Below the pieces are notes generated by a model. That model had not been told where the DNA came from. It did not search any database and saw only the letters and a program-made list of their open reading frames with translations. Positions 26,471 to 36,692 of a stretch of DNA of 64,000 bases are shown here, in pieces (the stretch's first letter is position 1; each line of letters begins with the position of its first letter). Both the position numbers and the translations under genes were made by a program. The DNA comes from Sutcliffiella sp. FSL R7-0096 (lineage in GTDB: Bacteria > Bacillota > Bacilli > Bacillales > Bacillaceae_I), in assembly GCF_038595065.1 (NCBI RefSeq), contig NZ_CP152003.1:4010001-4074000 (forward strand). Direction: 5' to 3'.

Positions 26471-26545
26471 CCTCGTACACGCTATCGCGCTCTTTAGGTA
26501 CTTATTGTGCCCATTTCCGCGCGTACAACTGTATCAATAGAAAAA

Positions 26546-27895
26546 TTACTTCAATCGTTTTTCTAATTCTGCTTTAATTTCTTCAAATCCTGGTTTGCCA
26601 AGAAGAGCGAACATGTTTACTTTGTATGCTTCCACTCCAGGTTGGTCAAATGGATTTACTCCAAGTAAGTATCCGCTCATCGCACATGCTTTTTCAAAGA
26701 AGTACACAAGGTATCCGAACGTGTATGCATCCATTGCAGGTATGTTAACAACTAAGTTGGGAACCCCTCCATCAGTGTGTGCAAGAAGTGTTCCTTCGTA
26801 AGCTTTCGTGTTGACAAAGTCTACTGTCTCACCTGCAAGATAGTTTAATCCATCAAGATCGGATGCTTCCTCTTCCACTTTCAGTTCATGGCGAGGCGTT
26901 TCCACTTTGATGATCGTTTCGAACAGATCACGGCGTCCCTCTTGCACATATTGGCCCATGGAGTGTAAGTCTGTTGAGAAATTAGCAGACGCAGGGAAGA
27001 TTCCTTTCTGATCCTTCCCTTCACTTTCACCGAATAATTGTTTCCACCATTCAGAGAAATATTGAAGTCCTGGTTCATAATTGATTAGCATTTCAATTGT
27101 TTTCCCTTTGTTATAAAGGAGATTTCTAACAGCCGCATATTGATATGCTGGATTTTCTTCCAATTCTGACTTAGAGAAGTCACGACTTGCATCAGCCGCA
27201 CCTTTCATCATCGCTTCAATGTCTGCTCCAGACACAGCAATCGGCAATAATCCCACTGCAGTTAGAACAGAATAACGACCACCAACATCATCAGGAATAA
27301 TAAAGGACTCATAGCCTTCTTCCGTAGCCAGTGTTTTTAATGCGCCCCGCGCTTTATCCGTAGTAGCATAAATACGTTTGCGCGCTTCTTCTTTTCCGTA
27401 CTTTTCTTCAAGAAGCTTACGGAAAATGCGGAATGCAAGGGCAGGTTCTGTGGTAGTCCCAGACTTAGAAATCACGTTGATAGAGAAATCTTTACCTTCT
27501 AAAAGATCCATTAAATCCCTCATGTACGTAGAACTGATGTTGTTACCAACAAAAACGACTTGAGGAGTTTTACGCTGTTCCTTTGTTAAAGCATTATAGA
27601 AGGAATGATTCAACATTTCAAGCGCTGCACGAGCACCCAGGTAAGAACCACCGATTCCTACTACTAAAAGGATGTCGGAATCATTTTTAATTTTTTCTGC
27701 GCTTTTTACGATACGCGCAAATTCTTCTTTGTCATAATCGGTAGGCAGGTCGATCCAACCAAGATAATCATTTCCTGCACCTGTTTTTTCATGTAAGGAA
27801 TGATGGGCAACCTTCACCGCATCTCGTAAGTATGTAATTTCATGTTCGCCGAAAAACGATAGTGCTTTGCTATAATCGAAGCGAATATGTGTCAT
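26546..27895 (-). CDS. pgi: Glucose-6-phosphate isomerase
   Basis: A 449-residue phosphoglucose isomerase interconverting glucose 6-phosphate and fructose 6-phosphate in glycolysis and gluconeogenesis. Motifs include [27 protein letters not shown] and [16 protein letters not shown], with the conserved C-terminal [10 protein letters not shown]. Length equals that of B. subtilis Pgi. The start at 27895 is chosen because GGAGGTTATCAT lies before it; an upstream ATG would add eleven residues absent from the family. Confidence 0.96.
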   Translation of the reverse strand: MTHIRFDYSKALSFFGEHEITYLRDAVKVAHHSLHEKTGAGNDYLGWIDLPTDYDKEEFARIVKSAEKIKNDSDILLVVGIGGSYLGARAALEMLNHSFYNALTKEQRKTPQVVFVGNNISSTYMRDLMDLLEGKDFSINVISKSGTTTEPALAFRIFRKLLEEKYGKEEARKRIYATTDKARGALKTLATEEGYESFIIPDDVGGRYSVLTAVGLLPIAVSGADIEAMMKGAADASRDFSKSELEENPAYQYAAVRNLLYNKGKTIEMLINYEPGLQYFSEWWKQLFGESEGKDQKGIFPASANFSTDLHSMGQYVQEGRRDLFETIIKVETPRHELKVEEEASDLDGLNYLAGETVDFVNTKAYEGTLLAHTDGGVPNLVVNIPAMDAYTFGYLVYFFEKACAMSGYLLGVNPFDQPGVEAYKVNMFALLGKPGFEEIKAELEKRLK

Positions 27896-28022
27896 ATGAT
27901 AACCTCCAAAAACATATTTGCATGCCAATTTTCACTTTACAGAATCCTGTCCGATAATTCAAGGATGGCCCACTTATGAAAGCGTATTCTTGCAAAAAAT
28001 ATTTAAATTCGGCTTACTTCCA

Positions 28023-28066
28023 TAAGAAAACGGCTATACGTAGTGTATAACCGTTTTCTTTTTTCC
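28023..28066. terminator. Terminator-like hairpin upstream of pgi
   Basis: AAGAAAACGGCTATAC pairs with GTATAACCGTTTTCTT. T runs follow on both strands. It probably ends transcription of the small gene at 28081-28323. Confidence 0.75.
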
Positions 28067-28080
28067 AAATCAACCCTCAA

Positions 28081-28323
28081 TCAGGTTGGTTCCACTTCTT
28101 CTTCTTTTTCCTTTTTCGCCACTACTATCCGTATATATTCACGTGGCTTAAATGGCTGGATGACATTCATGTTGCCTTGATTGGAACCGATTAGCACAAT
28201 AGAGGAATCCTCATTATGGTAATGCTCCGCATAATCCCTTTTTTGCTCCACATTTAACCACCATGCTCCAGCAAATAAAGTAGAAAATATGGATAGGGCA
28301 ACAGCTGCTTTTCTTTTCACCAT
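28081..28323 (-). CDS. Small membrane-anchored protein, unknown
   Basis: About 80 residues. A basic start (MVKRKAAVALSIFSTLFAGAWWL) forms one signal-anchor helix, followed by an extracytoplasmic segment ending in a charged tail (AKKEKEEEVEPT). An AGGTGG site lies before the ATG at 28323; a GTG at 28335 is the alternative start. No family recognised. Confidence 0.55.
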   Translation of the reverse strand: MVKRKAAVALSIFSTLFAGAWWLNVEQKRDYAEHYHNEDSSIVLIGSNQGNMNVIQPFKPREYIRIVVAKKEKEEEVEPT

Positions 28324-28662
28324 ATATACCACCACCTATGACTAGCATGGCTAATAATTCGACATTTTATGCAACTGGAAAAAATTTTTTCAGAGCCTTT
28401 TTGACTAGTTTCTATCATATTTAATATGCAGGACAAAATCGGTCCATACTAACAAACAGCAAGGATGCAAGCGGTTATGATTTAGTATATAATTTGATTT
28501 AGTAATTTTTCTTTACAAATAATTATTCCTTTTACATGTAACAAGGCAGATACCAAACCGGTTAGAGTATAACCTCCTAGGAAAAAATGGTATTTGGCGT
28601 TGTTTTCTTATGTTTAGAAGGGAATACTATTATTTATAGAAGAAACAGAGGAGGTTTGTGTC
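28324..28662. other. Upstream region of the mrp operon
   Basis: About 340 bases with no gene. It must carry the mrp promoter; no confident -35/-10 pair was chosen. No riboswitch-like structure was recognised. Confidence 0.35.
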
Positions 28663-31071
28663 TTGTCACTGATTCATTTAGTGATTTTATCGCCTTTCTT
28701 GTTGGCGATTCTTGTGCCTTTTGCGCATAAGTATTTCAAAAGCATACATACAGGGTGGTTTGTTCTCGTATTGCCACTCGTTTTGTTCATTTACTTTCTC
28801 CAATTCTTGAGCACCACCATGAGCGGGGAAACGTACACTAGCACCATGAAATGGATTCCTTCCATCGGGATAGATTTTGTCGTTTATCTGGATGGACTGG
28901 GACTGCTCTTTGCCCTGTTGATAACAGGTATTGGCGCCTTAGTCGTTCTTTACTCCATTTATTATCTATCTAAAGAGAAAGAAGCGCTTAATACGTTCTA
29001 TGTTTATCTACTTATGTTCATGGGTGCGATGCTTGGGGTTGTACTTTCGGACAACCTTCTTGTTATGTATTCCTTCTGGGAACTGACAAGTATCTCTTCC
29101 TTCCTGTTGATCAGCTATTGGTACCATCGGGAAAAATCTCGTTATGGTGCACTAAAATCTATGTTGATCACAGTGTTTGGTGGACTGGCGATGCTTGCCG
29201 GTATTATCCTCCTTTACTTGATCACCGGCACCTTCAGTGTTCGTGAAACCATTGCGAATGTCGATATAGTAACAAGTCATGAGTTTTTTGTTCCTGCACT
29301 ACTTTTATTTTTACTTGGTGCTTTTACAAAGTCTGCTCAATTTCCTTTCCATATCTGGTTACCGGATGCGATGGAAGCACCGACACCTGTCAGTGCCTAC
29401 CTACACTCCGCAACCATGGTTAAAGCAGGTATTTACCTTGTAGCACGCATGAGTCCAGTTTTTGCAGGTGCACCTGAATGGTTCTGGCTTGTATCAGGAT
29501 TCGGTATCGTGACATTATTCTGGGGATCATTCTCTGCCGTAAAGCAAACGGACCTAAAATCAATACTGGCTTTCTCCACTGTCAGTCAGCTGGGATTGAT
29601 CATGTCCTTACTAGGTGTTGGTAGTGCTGCGGCCTATTATGATTACATTGATGAAAACGCATATACGATCGCAACACTTGCAGCAGTGTTCCACCTTATT
29701 AACCATGCAACTTTCAAAGGAAGCCTGTTCATGGTAGTCGGGATTGTCGATCACGAAACTGGCACAAGGGATATCAGAAAGCTCGGCGGTCTGATGAACC
29801 TTATGCCCATCACCTTTACCTTAGCCATCATTGGAGCATTTTCCATGGCAGGTTTACCTCCTTTTAACGGATTCCTGAGTAAGGAAATGTTCTTTACCGG
29901 TATGTTGCAGGCAACAGAGATCAGCTCATGGAATATGGAAACGCTCGGTATGATCTTCCCTGTTCTTGCTTGGGTGGCCAGTGTGTTCACGTTCATCTAC
30001 AGCATGGTCCTAGTTTTCAAAACTTTTACAGGGAAGTATCAACCTGAAAAACTTGATAAGAAACCGCATGAAGCACCGATTGGGATGTTGATTCCTCCAA
30101 TCATACTAGCTTCTTTGGTTGTCATTTTCGGTTTCTTCCCGATGTTATTAAAAGGTGTGATAGAACCTGCCCTGTATTCCATCCTTCCATCCAATGTTCT
30201 TTCGGTGGAAGTGAAGATTTACCACTGGCATGGGTTCAATACCGAATTGTTTATGACGATAGGGGTTATCCTTGTCGGTGTTCTACTATATTTAACGGTG
30301 GCAAAATGGGGGAAGATTTACGAGTGGTTCCCACAAAGACTTACCCTCAACAAACTGTATGATGGTGGACTTGTGGCACTGGACCGTGGTTCTTCCGCAT
30401 TTACAAAGTCACATATGACAGGCTTCATCCGTGATTATCTTGTCATGATCTTCGCATTTATGGTTATCCTTTTAGGGCTAGTATTGTTCTCCACAGGAGC
30501 ATTTAATGTCAACTTGACAAATGTGGAGGCAGTGGGGATATATGAAGTCATTCTTGCATTGGTAATGGTCGTTTCCGCCATGACCATCCTGTTTACAAAA
30601 TCCAGGCTTACAGCAATTATTTCTCTTGGTGTGGTCGGATATTCCATGGCATTGTTCTTTGTCCTGTTCCGTGCTCCAGATCTTGCACTCACGCAGTTGA
30701 TTGTAGAGACCGTGTCAGTGGCATTGTTCCTTCTTTGCTTCTACCACTTGCCAGAGTTGTCAAAAGAAATTGGAAAATTACGTTTCCGTTTGACGAACTT
30801 CATTATTTCGGTAAGTGTTGGACTAATTGTCATCTTTATCGGATTATCCGTAAATAGTTCACGACTGTTCGAATCCATTTCGAGCTATTTTGAAGCGGCA
30901 TCCTATGAAGAGGCCGGTGGAAAGAACATGGTTAACGTAATTCTTGTCGACTTCCGAGGATTAGATACCCTATTTGAGATTGCGGTTCTGACTATCGCTG
31001 CCTTCGGTATCTATGCCATGATCAAGTTGCGCCTGACCGATAAGAAGGGAGGGGTAAAAGGTGAAAGTTAA
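28663..31071 (+). CDS. mrpA: Mrp antiporter subunit A
   Basis: An 802-residue polytopic protein. The N-terminal part is homologous to the proton-pumping subunit L/5 of complex I (SFWELTSISSFLLISYWYH, then PFHIWLPDAMEAPTPVSAYLHSATMVKAG). The C-terminal extension is the MrpA/MrpB-like region. It is the first subunit of a seven-gene Mrp complex that expels Na+ in exchange for H+ at alkaline or saline conditions. The start codon is TTG, placed after GAGGAGGTTTGTGTC. It overlaps mrpB by eleven bases. Confidence 0.95.
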   Translation: MSLIHLVILSPFLLAILVPFAHKYFKSIHTGWFVLVLPLVLFIYFLQFLSTTMSGETYTSTMKWIPSIGIDFVVYLDGLGLLFALLITGIGALVVLYSIYYLSKEKEALNTFYVYLLMFMGAMLGVVLSDNLLVMYSFWELTSISSFLLISYWYHREKSRYGALKSMLITVFGGLAMLAGIILLYLITGTFSVRETIANVDIVTSHEFFVPALLLFLLGAFTKSAQFPFHIWLPDAMEAPTPVSAYLHSATMVKAGIYLVARMSPVFAGAPEWFWLVSGFGIVTLFWGSFSAVKQTDLKSILAFSTVSQLGLIMSLLGVGSAAAYYDYIDENAYTIATLAAVFHLINHATFKGSLFMVVGIVDHETGTRDIRKLGGLMNLMPITFTLAIIGAFSMAGLPPFNGFLSKEMFFTGMLQATEISSWNMETLGMIFPVLAWVASVFTFIYSMVLVFKTFTGKYQPEKLDKKPHEAPIGMLIPPIILASLVVIFGFFPMLLKGVIEPALYSILPSNVLSVEVKIYHWHGFNTELFMTIGVILVGVLLYLTVAKWGKIYEWFPQRLTLNKLYDGGLVALDRGSSAFTKSHMTGFIRDYLVMIFAFMVILLGLVLFSTGAFNVNLTNVEAVGIYEVILALVMVVSAMTILFTKSRLTAIISLGVVGYSMALFFVLFRAPDLALTQLIVETVSVALFLLCFYHLPELSKEIGKLRFRLTNFIISVSVGLIVIFIGLSVNSSRLFESISSYFEAASYEEAGGKNMVNVILVDFRGLDTLFEIAVLTIAAFGIYAMIKLRLTDKKGGVKGES

Positions 31072-31483
31072 TGATTTAATCTTACAGACTGTTACCACCC
31101 TTTTATCTTTCATCATCATTATTTTCTCTGTGTACCTCTTCTTTGCCGGGCACTATACTCCCGGCGGAGGTTTTATCGGGGGATTGATGACTTCCGCAGC
31201 ACTTGTACTATTATTGCTTGCGTTTGATATAAAAACGATCAATACCATTTTCCCGTTCAATTTCATGACGGTTGCGGCAGCTGGCCTGTTGATTTCCGTC
31301 CTTACTGGAGTCGGGGCGTTGTTCTTTGATGTACCATACTTGACACATACGTTTGACTATGTGGAATTGCCGATTCTCGGTGAAACGGCCCTTGCATCCA
31401 CATTGATTTTTGATTTAGGTGTTTATCTAGTTGTTGTCGGTGTTGCGATGACCATTATTCAAACGATAGGAGAGAGTGAATAA
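31061..31483 (+). CDS. mrpB: Mrp antiporter subunit B
   Basis: A 140-residue membrane protein with four transmembrane segments and the family motif GHYTPGGGFIGGLM. It starts at GTG after AAGGGAGGGGTAAAAG and overlaps both mrpA and mrpC, indicating coupled translation of the complex. Confidence 0.93.
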   Translation: MKVNDLILQTVTTLLSFIIIIFSVYLFFAGHYTPGGGFIGGLMTSAALVLLLLAFDIKTINTIFPFNFMTVAAAGLLISVLTGVGALFFDVPYLTHTFDYVELPILGETALASTLIFDLGVYLVVVGVAMTIIQTIGESE

Positions 31484-31824
31484 TGGAAATAATTATGACG
31501 ATTGTAGCTGGTGTGCTTATCGCCACCGCTACTTACTTAATATTATCTAAGAGTATTCTACGTATCATTGTTGGAACAGGTCTCCTCGCACACGGTGCCC
31601 ATCTTCTGCTCCTGACGATGGGCGGCTTGAAGAGAGGGATGGCACCATTGCTTGGTCAAGAAGCGGAAGCTTATACAGATCCGCTTCCACAGGCATTAAT
31701 ATTGACAGCCATTGTTATCAGCTTCGGGGTGACCTCCTTCTTCCTGGTTCTCGCGTACAGAGCATATCAGGAGCTGAAGACAGACGATATGGATAAATTA
31801 AGGGGAAATGAAAATCATGAATAA
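31483..31824 (+). CDS. mrpC: Mrp antiporter subunit C
   Basis: A 113-residue NuoK-like protein with three transmembrane segments. The motif TGLLAHGAHLLLLTMG and the conserved DPLPQALILTAIVI are family features. Its ATG overlaps the mrpB stop. Confidence 0.93.
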   Translation: MEIIMTIVAGVLIATATYLILSKSILRIIVGTGLLAHGAHLLLLTMGGLKRGMAPLLGQEAEAYTDPLPQALILTAIVISFGVTSFFLVLAYRAYQELKTDDMDKLRGNENHE

Positions 31825-33298
31825 CTTAGTTATAATACCGATACTGATCCCTTTAATTGCAGCTACACTTTTATTATTGATACCAAAGAAGATAAAGCTT
31901 CAGAAAGTGATTAGTGTCATCAGTTTAACACTTACTACCATAGCCTCTATTGTGCTTGTACATGTGGTCTATACAGAGGGAATTCAGACATTGGAGGTTG
32001 GAAGCTGGCGCCCTCCATTTGGAATCGTATTGGTTGCAGATATGTTTGCATCGCTTCTTGTATTGACAGGCGTCATCGTCAGCTTCACATGTGTACTGTT
32101 TGCCTTTCGTTCTATCGGAAAGGATCGCGAAAACTTTTACTACTATGCGTTTACCCAGTTCCTCATTGCAGGGGTAATGGGAGCATTTTTGACAGGTGAC
32201 CTATTCAACCTGTTCGTATTCTTTGAAGTTTTCCTAATGGCCTCTTACGTGCTGATTGTTATCGGCGGCACAAAAGTACAATTGCGAGAATCCTTGAAGT
32301 ATGTACTGGTCAATGTAATCTCATCTGCCCTCTTCGTTATAGCCTTGGCCTATTTATACGGGTTGGTTGGAACATTGAATATGGCAGACGTCTCTAATAA
32401 AATTGCCCAAGCTGGTCAACAGGATATTCTTACTGTAGTGGCTATCCTGTTCCTAGTTGTGTTCGGTTTAAAGGGTGGGATTTTCCCATTATACTTTTGG
32501 TTACCTGGATCCTACCAGGCACCTCCATATGCCGTAACGGCCTTGTTTGGAGCATTGTTAACTAAAGTTGGAATCTATGCCATCTATCGCACATTCAGTC
32601 TCATTTTCTATCATGAGCCTCAAATTACCCATCAAATCATTGCGGTACTCGCAGGTATCACCATCCTGATCGGGGCAATCGGTGCGATCGCTTACTGGGA
32701 TGTTAAGAAAATCTTGATTTATAACATTGTTACTGCAGTGGGTGTCATCATTTACGGTGTTGCCATCGCTACTGAAACTGGTTATGCCGGTGGAATCTAT
32801 TATCTTGTTCACGATATGGTAATCAAAGGGGCCTTGTTCCTGTTGGCAGGTGCCATGTTCACCATCACTGGTACAGATAACATCAAGAAGATGGGCGGCC
32901 TGATTAAACGCCATCCATTGCTTGGTTGGATGTTCTTTGCAGCATGTCTGGCTTTAGCCGGAATCCCGCCACTAAGTGGCTTTGTTGGAAAAGTGCTATT
33001 GGTTCAAGGTGGTCTTGAAACAGGCCATTATATGTTTGTAGGGGTCATGCTTTTATCCAGCTTGCTGGTACTGTATTCTGTTATGAAGATATTCATGAAT
33101 TGCTTCTTTAGAGAAGAGGTTTTAACAGCGGAAGAAGAAAAAGGTTCCACGAAAGGCTTGATATATCCAAGCGTCGTACTTATCGCCATTTCTGCATTTC
33201 TCGGTTTAGGGGCAGAATTCATATATCCATATATATATGAGGCGGCAGAAACATTGATGGACCCATCCATCTATATCCAAGCAGTTTTAAAGGAGTAG
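31808..33298 (+). CDS. mrpD: Mrp antiporter subunit D
   Basis: A 496-residue homologue of complex I subunits M/N with about 14 transmembrane segments. Conserved stretches include FNLFVFFEVFLMASY (with the key Glu), GLKGGIFPLYFWLPGSYQAPP and LAGIPPLSGFVGKV. With MrpA it forms the ion-translocating core. It overlaps mrpC by 17 bases. Confidence 0.95.
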   Translation: MKIMNNLVIIPILIPLIAATLLLLIPKKIKLQKVISVISLTLTTIASIVLVHVVYTEGIQTLEVGSWRPPFGIVLVADMFASLLVLTGVIVSFTCVLFAFRSIGKDRENFYYYAFTQFLIAGVMGAFLTGDLFNLFVFFEVFLMASYVLIVIGGTKVQLRESLKYVLVNVISSALFVIALAYLYGLVGTLNMADVSNKIAQAGQQDILTVVAILFLVVFGLKGGIFPLYFWLPGSYQAPPYAVTALFGALLTKVGIYAIYRTFSLIFYHEPQITHQIIAVLAGITILIGAIGAIAYWDVKKILIYNIVTAVGVIIYGVAIATETGYAGGIYYLVHDMVIKGALFLLAGAMFTITGTDNIKKMGGLIKRHPLLGWMFFAACLALAGIPPLSGFVGKVLLVQGGLETGHYMFVGVMLLSSLLVLYSVMKIFMNCFFREEVLTAEEEKGSTKGLIYPSVVLIAISAFLGLGAEFIYPYIYEAAETLMDPSIYIQAVLKE

Positions 33299-33304
33299 TT
33301 TCTC

Positions 33305-33781
33305 ATGGCTTTTCAAATATTAATTAACTTAATCATTGCATTCAGCTGGATGTTTCTGAAGAACGAATGGGCCTTTGCTGACTTTTTTGTAGGGTATTTC
33401 TGGGGGCTCGTTATCATTTTCACCATGCGACGCTTCATTCCCGGACGCTTCTATTTTGAAAGGATTTTAGCTGCAGGTAAACTGCTATTCCTTTTCTTAA
33501 GGGAGCTGGTATTAGCAAATGTCCAAGTGATTCGTGACATCCTTCGTCCAAAACTTAAGATAGAACCCGGCATTTTCGCCATGCCTACGGAACTTGAGAG
33601 TGAATGGGAGATCACTCTACTCTCCCTTCTCATCAGCTTGACTCCGGGGACGCTGGTCATGGATGTTTCAGATGACAATAAAGTCCTTTATATCCATGCC
33701 ATGAACATTCCTGATTCAGACCAGGCAGTAGCTGAAATTAAGAACACCTTTGAAAAAGCGATCATGGAGGTGACCAGATAA
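33305..33781 (+). CDS. mrpE: Mrp antiporter subunit E
   Basis: A 158-residue protein. Two to three N-terminal transmembrane segments are followed by a soluble domain with the family pattern ITLLSLLISLTPGTLVMDVSDD. It starts six bases after mrpD and ends two bases before mrpF. Confidence 0.93.
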   Translation: MAFQILINLIIAFSWMFLKNEWAFADFFVGYFWGLVIIFTMRRFIPGRFYFERILAAGKLLFLFLRELVLANVQVIRDILRPKLKIEPGIFAMPTELESEWEITLLSLLISLTPGTLVMDVSDDNKVLYIHAMNIPDSDQAVAEIKNTFEKAIMEVTR

Positions 33782-33782
33782 C

Positions 33783-34085
33783 ATGTTAGAGTTTGAGAGT
33801 GCATTTGATGCCTTGTTGGCCATCAGCTTATTCATTATATCAGTCTCGACCTTGGGACTCGTTTATCGTGTTATTAAAGGTCCCTCTGTTCCTGACAGAG
33901 TCATGGCACTTGATTCGATTGGAATCAATTTGATTGCCATTACAGCGATCACATCCATCATTTTAAGAACCGACGCTTTCCTAGAAGTCATTCTTTTAAT
34001 TGGGGTCATTGCATTTGTAGGTACAGTCGCATTTTCCAAGTTTCTGCAAAAAGGAGAGATAATCGAGTATGACAGAGACAATTAG
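33783..34085 (+). CDS. mrpF: Mrp antiporter subunit F
   Basis: A 100-residue three-TM protein with the family motif VIKGPSVPDRVMALDSIG (conserved PDRVxALD) and VGTVAFSKFLQKGE. It overlaps mrpG by 17 bases. Confidence 0.93.
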   Translation: MLEFESAFDALLAISLFIISVSTLGLVYRVIKGPSVPDRVMALDSIGINLIAITAITSIILRTDAFLEVILLIGVIAFVGTVAFSKFLQKGEIIEYDRDN

Positions 34086-34440
34086 TATTTTTATCGGTGT
34101 TGTCGTCCTGCTAGGTTCTCTTCTAAGCTTAGTAACGACCATCGGGCTAATCAGGCTTCCGGATGTTTATTGCCGCAGTCACGCAGCCTCCAAGAGCGCC
34201 ACACTGGGCGTGTTATTCATATTGATTGCAGCACTGTTGCATTTTTGGTTTGAAGATGGCTATTTCAGTGCGAGATTGGTCCTTGGAATCATATTCGTCT
34301 TCGTAACTGCTCCCGTGGCAGGTCATCTTATTACACGCGCGGCCTATTATACAGATGTGCCTTTATGGGAAAATTCCGTACAGGATGATTTGAAAACAAA
34401 AGAAAAACCGGAAACGGTTCGTGAAATGAAAAACAGCTGA
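34069..34440 (+). CDS. mrpG: Mrp antiporter subunit G
   Basis: A 123-residue three-TM protein with the family pattern LIRLPDVYCRSHAASKSATLG and APVAGHLITRAAY. It is the last gene of the operon; its stop codon lies inside a strong terminator. Confidence 0.93.
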   Translation: MTETISIFIGVVVLLGSLLSLVTTIGLIRLPDVYCRSHAASKSATLGVLFILIAALLHFWFEDGYFSARLVLGIIFVFVTAPVAGHLITRAAYYTDVPLWENSVQDDLKTKEKPETVREMKNS

Positions 34441-34468
34441 CGGAGTAAAATCCGTCAGCTGTTTTTTT
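34433..34468 (+). terminator. Terminator of the mrp operon
   Basis: CAGCTGACGGA pairs with TCCGTCAGCTG around GTAAAA, followed by seven T residues. Confidence 0.9.
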
Positions 34469-34496
34469 GATGTTATGGCCCCAGTAGATTGAAAAG

Positions 34497-34612
34497 TGCT
34501 AGTTGTTAGCCTAATTAGGTAGATAGCGGCAGGTGAGCCCCCACGAGCATTGTGAGGAGGCTCCATCACCGCCTAGCGGAAAGCGGACACCTGAAATGCA
34601 AAACTACAGGAG
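34497..34612. repeat. R1 repeat, copy c (shortened)
   Basis: Contains the family landmarks AGATAGCGGCAGGTGAG, TTGTGAGGAGGCTC and GCGGAAAGCGGACACCTGAAA. It lacks the GACTCC-GCGGGAG start of full copies. Closest to copy h at 53558. Confidence 0.65.
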
Positions 34613-34631
34613 TTATATAGACATCGAATAT

Positions 34632-35795
34632 CTATAAAGACGCCTTCAAAATGGAGACCACATCATCATGGGATAACGACTTGAAATTACCAACTGCTCC
34701 GTGTGACATGACGTGCACCGCCATTTTATCAATATTCTTAGCATCAATGTCATAGTCTGCTAAGCGAGTCGGTGCTCCCAGACTAGTCCAGAACTCGCGA
34801 AGTCTTCGGATACCTTCAAGGGCAACTTCCCTGTCTGAAGAACCTTTATCCTGTACACCGAATACCCGGACAGCAAGCTGCTTGAAGCGTTCTACATTCG
34901 CATCCAAGACATGTTCCATCCAATTCGGGAATAGAATAGCCAATCCACCTGCATGCGGAATATCGTAAATTGCCGAAACCGCATGCTCAATGCCATGTGT
35001 CGCCCAATCGCCACGATAGCCCATCTGTAGCATACCATTCAGTGCAATCGTCCCATTGTAAAGGATCGTTTCGCGATGCTCATAGCTTTCCAGGTTTTCT
35101 AACAATTGAGGAGCCGTTTCCATCACGGTGGTCAAAACAGCCTCACACATGCGATCTTGAAGTGGTGTGTTGCTTGTTTGATGGAAGTATTGTTCCAGCA
35201 CATGAGACATCATGTCGACAATCCCATATACCGTATGATCTTTTGGCACAGTGAAGGTATTCACTGGATCAAGGATAGAGAATTTAGGGAATGTCACAGG
35301 GCTTCCCCAACCATATTTTTCATTTGTTTCCCAATTTGTGATGACTGATCCTGCATTCATCTCAGATCCTGTTGCAGCAAGTGTCAACACGGTACCGAAA
35401 GGCAAGGCTTCTGTCGCAATATGCTTTTTAAGAACAATATCCCATACATCGCCATCATACTTAGCACCAGCAGCGATTGCTTTTGTACAATCAATGACAC
35501 TTCCGCCTCCAACCGCCAACAGAAAATCGATGTTATTTCCCTTGCAAAGTTCGATTCCTTTTCTCACAGTGGATAACCTTGGATTCGGCTCTACTCCTGC
35601 TAGCTCGGTTACTGTTGCACCCGCTTTATGTAAAGTATTCACCACATCGTCATAAAGTCCACTTCTCTTGATGCTTCCGCCACCATATACAAGAAGCACG
35701 TTCTTACCGTATGCCTCCATTTCCTGTGGCAACGTTTCAAGTTGCCCTTTCCCAAAAATCAACTTTGTTGGATTATAGAATGTAAAATTGTCCAT
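34632..35795 (-). CDS. Iron-containing alcohol dehydrogenase (BdhA/YugJ-YugK type)
   Basis: A 387-residue group III alcohol dehydrogenase. The NAD(P)-binding [13 protein letters not shown] and metal-binding His residues in [18 protein letters not shown] are visible. It should reduce butyraldehyde or similar aldehydes with NAD(P)H. B. subtilis has two such genes side by side here (yugJ, yugK); this organism has one, and I cannot tell which it corresponds to. Confidence 0.88.
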   Translation of the reverse strand: MDNFTFYNPTKLIFGKGQLETLPQEMEAYGKNVLLVYGGGSIKRSGLYDDVVNTLHKAGATVTELAGVEPNPRLSTVRKGIELCKGNNIDFLLAVGGGSVIDCTKAIAAGAKYDGDVWDIVLKKHIATEALPFGTVLTLAATGSEMNAGSVITNWETNEKYGWGSPVTFPKFSILDPVNTFTVPKDHTVYGIVDMMSHVLEQYFHQTSNTPLQDRMCEAVLTTVMETAPQLLENLESYEHRETILYNGTIALNGMLQMGYRGDWATHGIEHAVSAIYDIPHAGGLAILFPNWMEHVLDANVERFKQLAVRVFGVQDKGSSDREVALEGIRRLREFWTSLGAPTRLADYDIDAKNIDKMAVHVMSHGAVGNFKSLSHDDVVSILKASL

Positions 35796-35977
35796 TTTCT
35801 ATTACCTCCCTTTTGCATCGATTATGGATTATTTTTTTGTTGCTTGCAAAGAATTAGCTTAGTTCACGTTAGTATCCTTATATCATGCTTCCTTAAAATT
35901 TTTTTAACAATGAATAATTTTTGCTTTGTAACAAAATATATGGAGGAAAGCACTTATATTCTCAAGGAGGGAATGTT

Positions 35978-36211
35978 ATGAGCACTATACAACGTATTGC
36001 GTTAGTACTAACTATTGTTGGAGCTATTAACTGGGGATTAATTGGTTTCTTCCAATTTGATCTTGTAGCAGCTATATTCGGCGGCCAAAGCGCAGCTTTA
36101 TCCCGCATTATCTACGGCCTTGTAGGAATTGCGGGTCTTATCAACCTTGGACTTCTTTTCGTGCCATCTGAACAGCATGAAAGAGAAGTGGAACCAAGAA
36201 CAACTCGATAA
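35978..36211 (+). CDS. yuzA: DUF378 membrane protein (YuzA)
   Basis: A 77-residue protein with two transmembrane segments and the family pattern INWGLIGFFQFDLVAAIFGG, then IIYGLVGIAGLINL. The start at 35978 follows AAGGAGGGAATGTT. In B. subtilis yuzA lies in the same neighbourhood. Function unknown. Confidence 0.85.
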   Translation: MSTIQRIALVLTIVGAINWGLIGFFQFDLVAAIFGGQSAALSRIIYGLVGIAGLINLGLLFVPSEQHEREVEPRTTR

Positions 36212-36219
36212 GGAACAGG

Positions 36220-36256
36220 GAAACCGCCTCTAACAGAGGTGGTTTTCATTTTTTTA
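36220..36256 (+). terminator. Terminator of yuzA
   Basis: AAACCGCCTCT pairs with AGAGGTGGTTT around AAC, followed by a T-rich run. Confidence 0.8.
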
Positions 36257-36261
36257 GCAAA

Positions 36262-36375
36262 ATTGTGGCGCAGATGAGTGGATTGTTACTTTTCTGAGAT
36301 TGATTGTAACTAATTTGCTGGGCATTGTAACTAATTCCGCTTTGATTGTGACTTTTTCATGGGTTATTGTGATAA
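36262..36375. repeat. Array B: ATTGTRACT cores at 21-bp period
   Basis: The core ATTGT(T/A/G)A(C/T) starts at 36282, 36303, 36324, 36345 and 36366, exactly 21 bases apart. A weaker one (ATTGTGG) lies at 36262. The core differs from arrays A and D but the period is the same. It begins directly after the yuzA terminator. The plus-strand frame would give heptads IVTxxxx. Confidence 0.75.
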
Positions 36376-36443
36376 TTCGGCAATCGAAAGAATTGGACGT
36401 TTCACCAATAACCGATCAAAAAAATCTTAGTTGTTTGATTATT

Positions 36444-36578
36444 CACCGCTGTTCCTTTCCGCAAATGGCTTCGCTTTCCGCGGGACGGCGTTTGAGCCTC
36501 CTCGCTTCGTTGCGGGGTCTCAACCTACCGTTACTCCCCGCTGGAGTCTCCGCCATTTGCTTCAACCCACAGCTAGAA
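36444..36578. repeat. R1 repeat, copy d
   Basis: Opposite orientation to copy b. Landmarks: ACCGCTGTTCCTTTCCGCA, GAGCCTCCTCG, TGCGGGGTCTCAA, ACTCCCCGCTGGAGTCT and CAACCCACAGCTAG. Non-coding. Confidence 0.75.
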
Positions 36579-36692
36579 ATTACGTTAAGAATTGTAATGC
36601 TTTTACAAATAACTCGTGTAGACGCCTTTTCATAAACCCTTAGGTTCATGAAGTCAACAGTATATTATCTACCTCCTAATCATCATAAAAAA

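Noticed and set aside
30435-30692. Minus-strand frame inside mrpA
   Set aside because: Antisense shadow of a strongly supported membrane protein gene; no start signals.
36300-36649. Frames of 70-111 codons over array B and R1 copy d
   Set aside because: They span two unrelated repeat elements and have no ribosome binding site.
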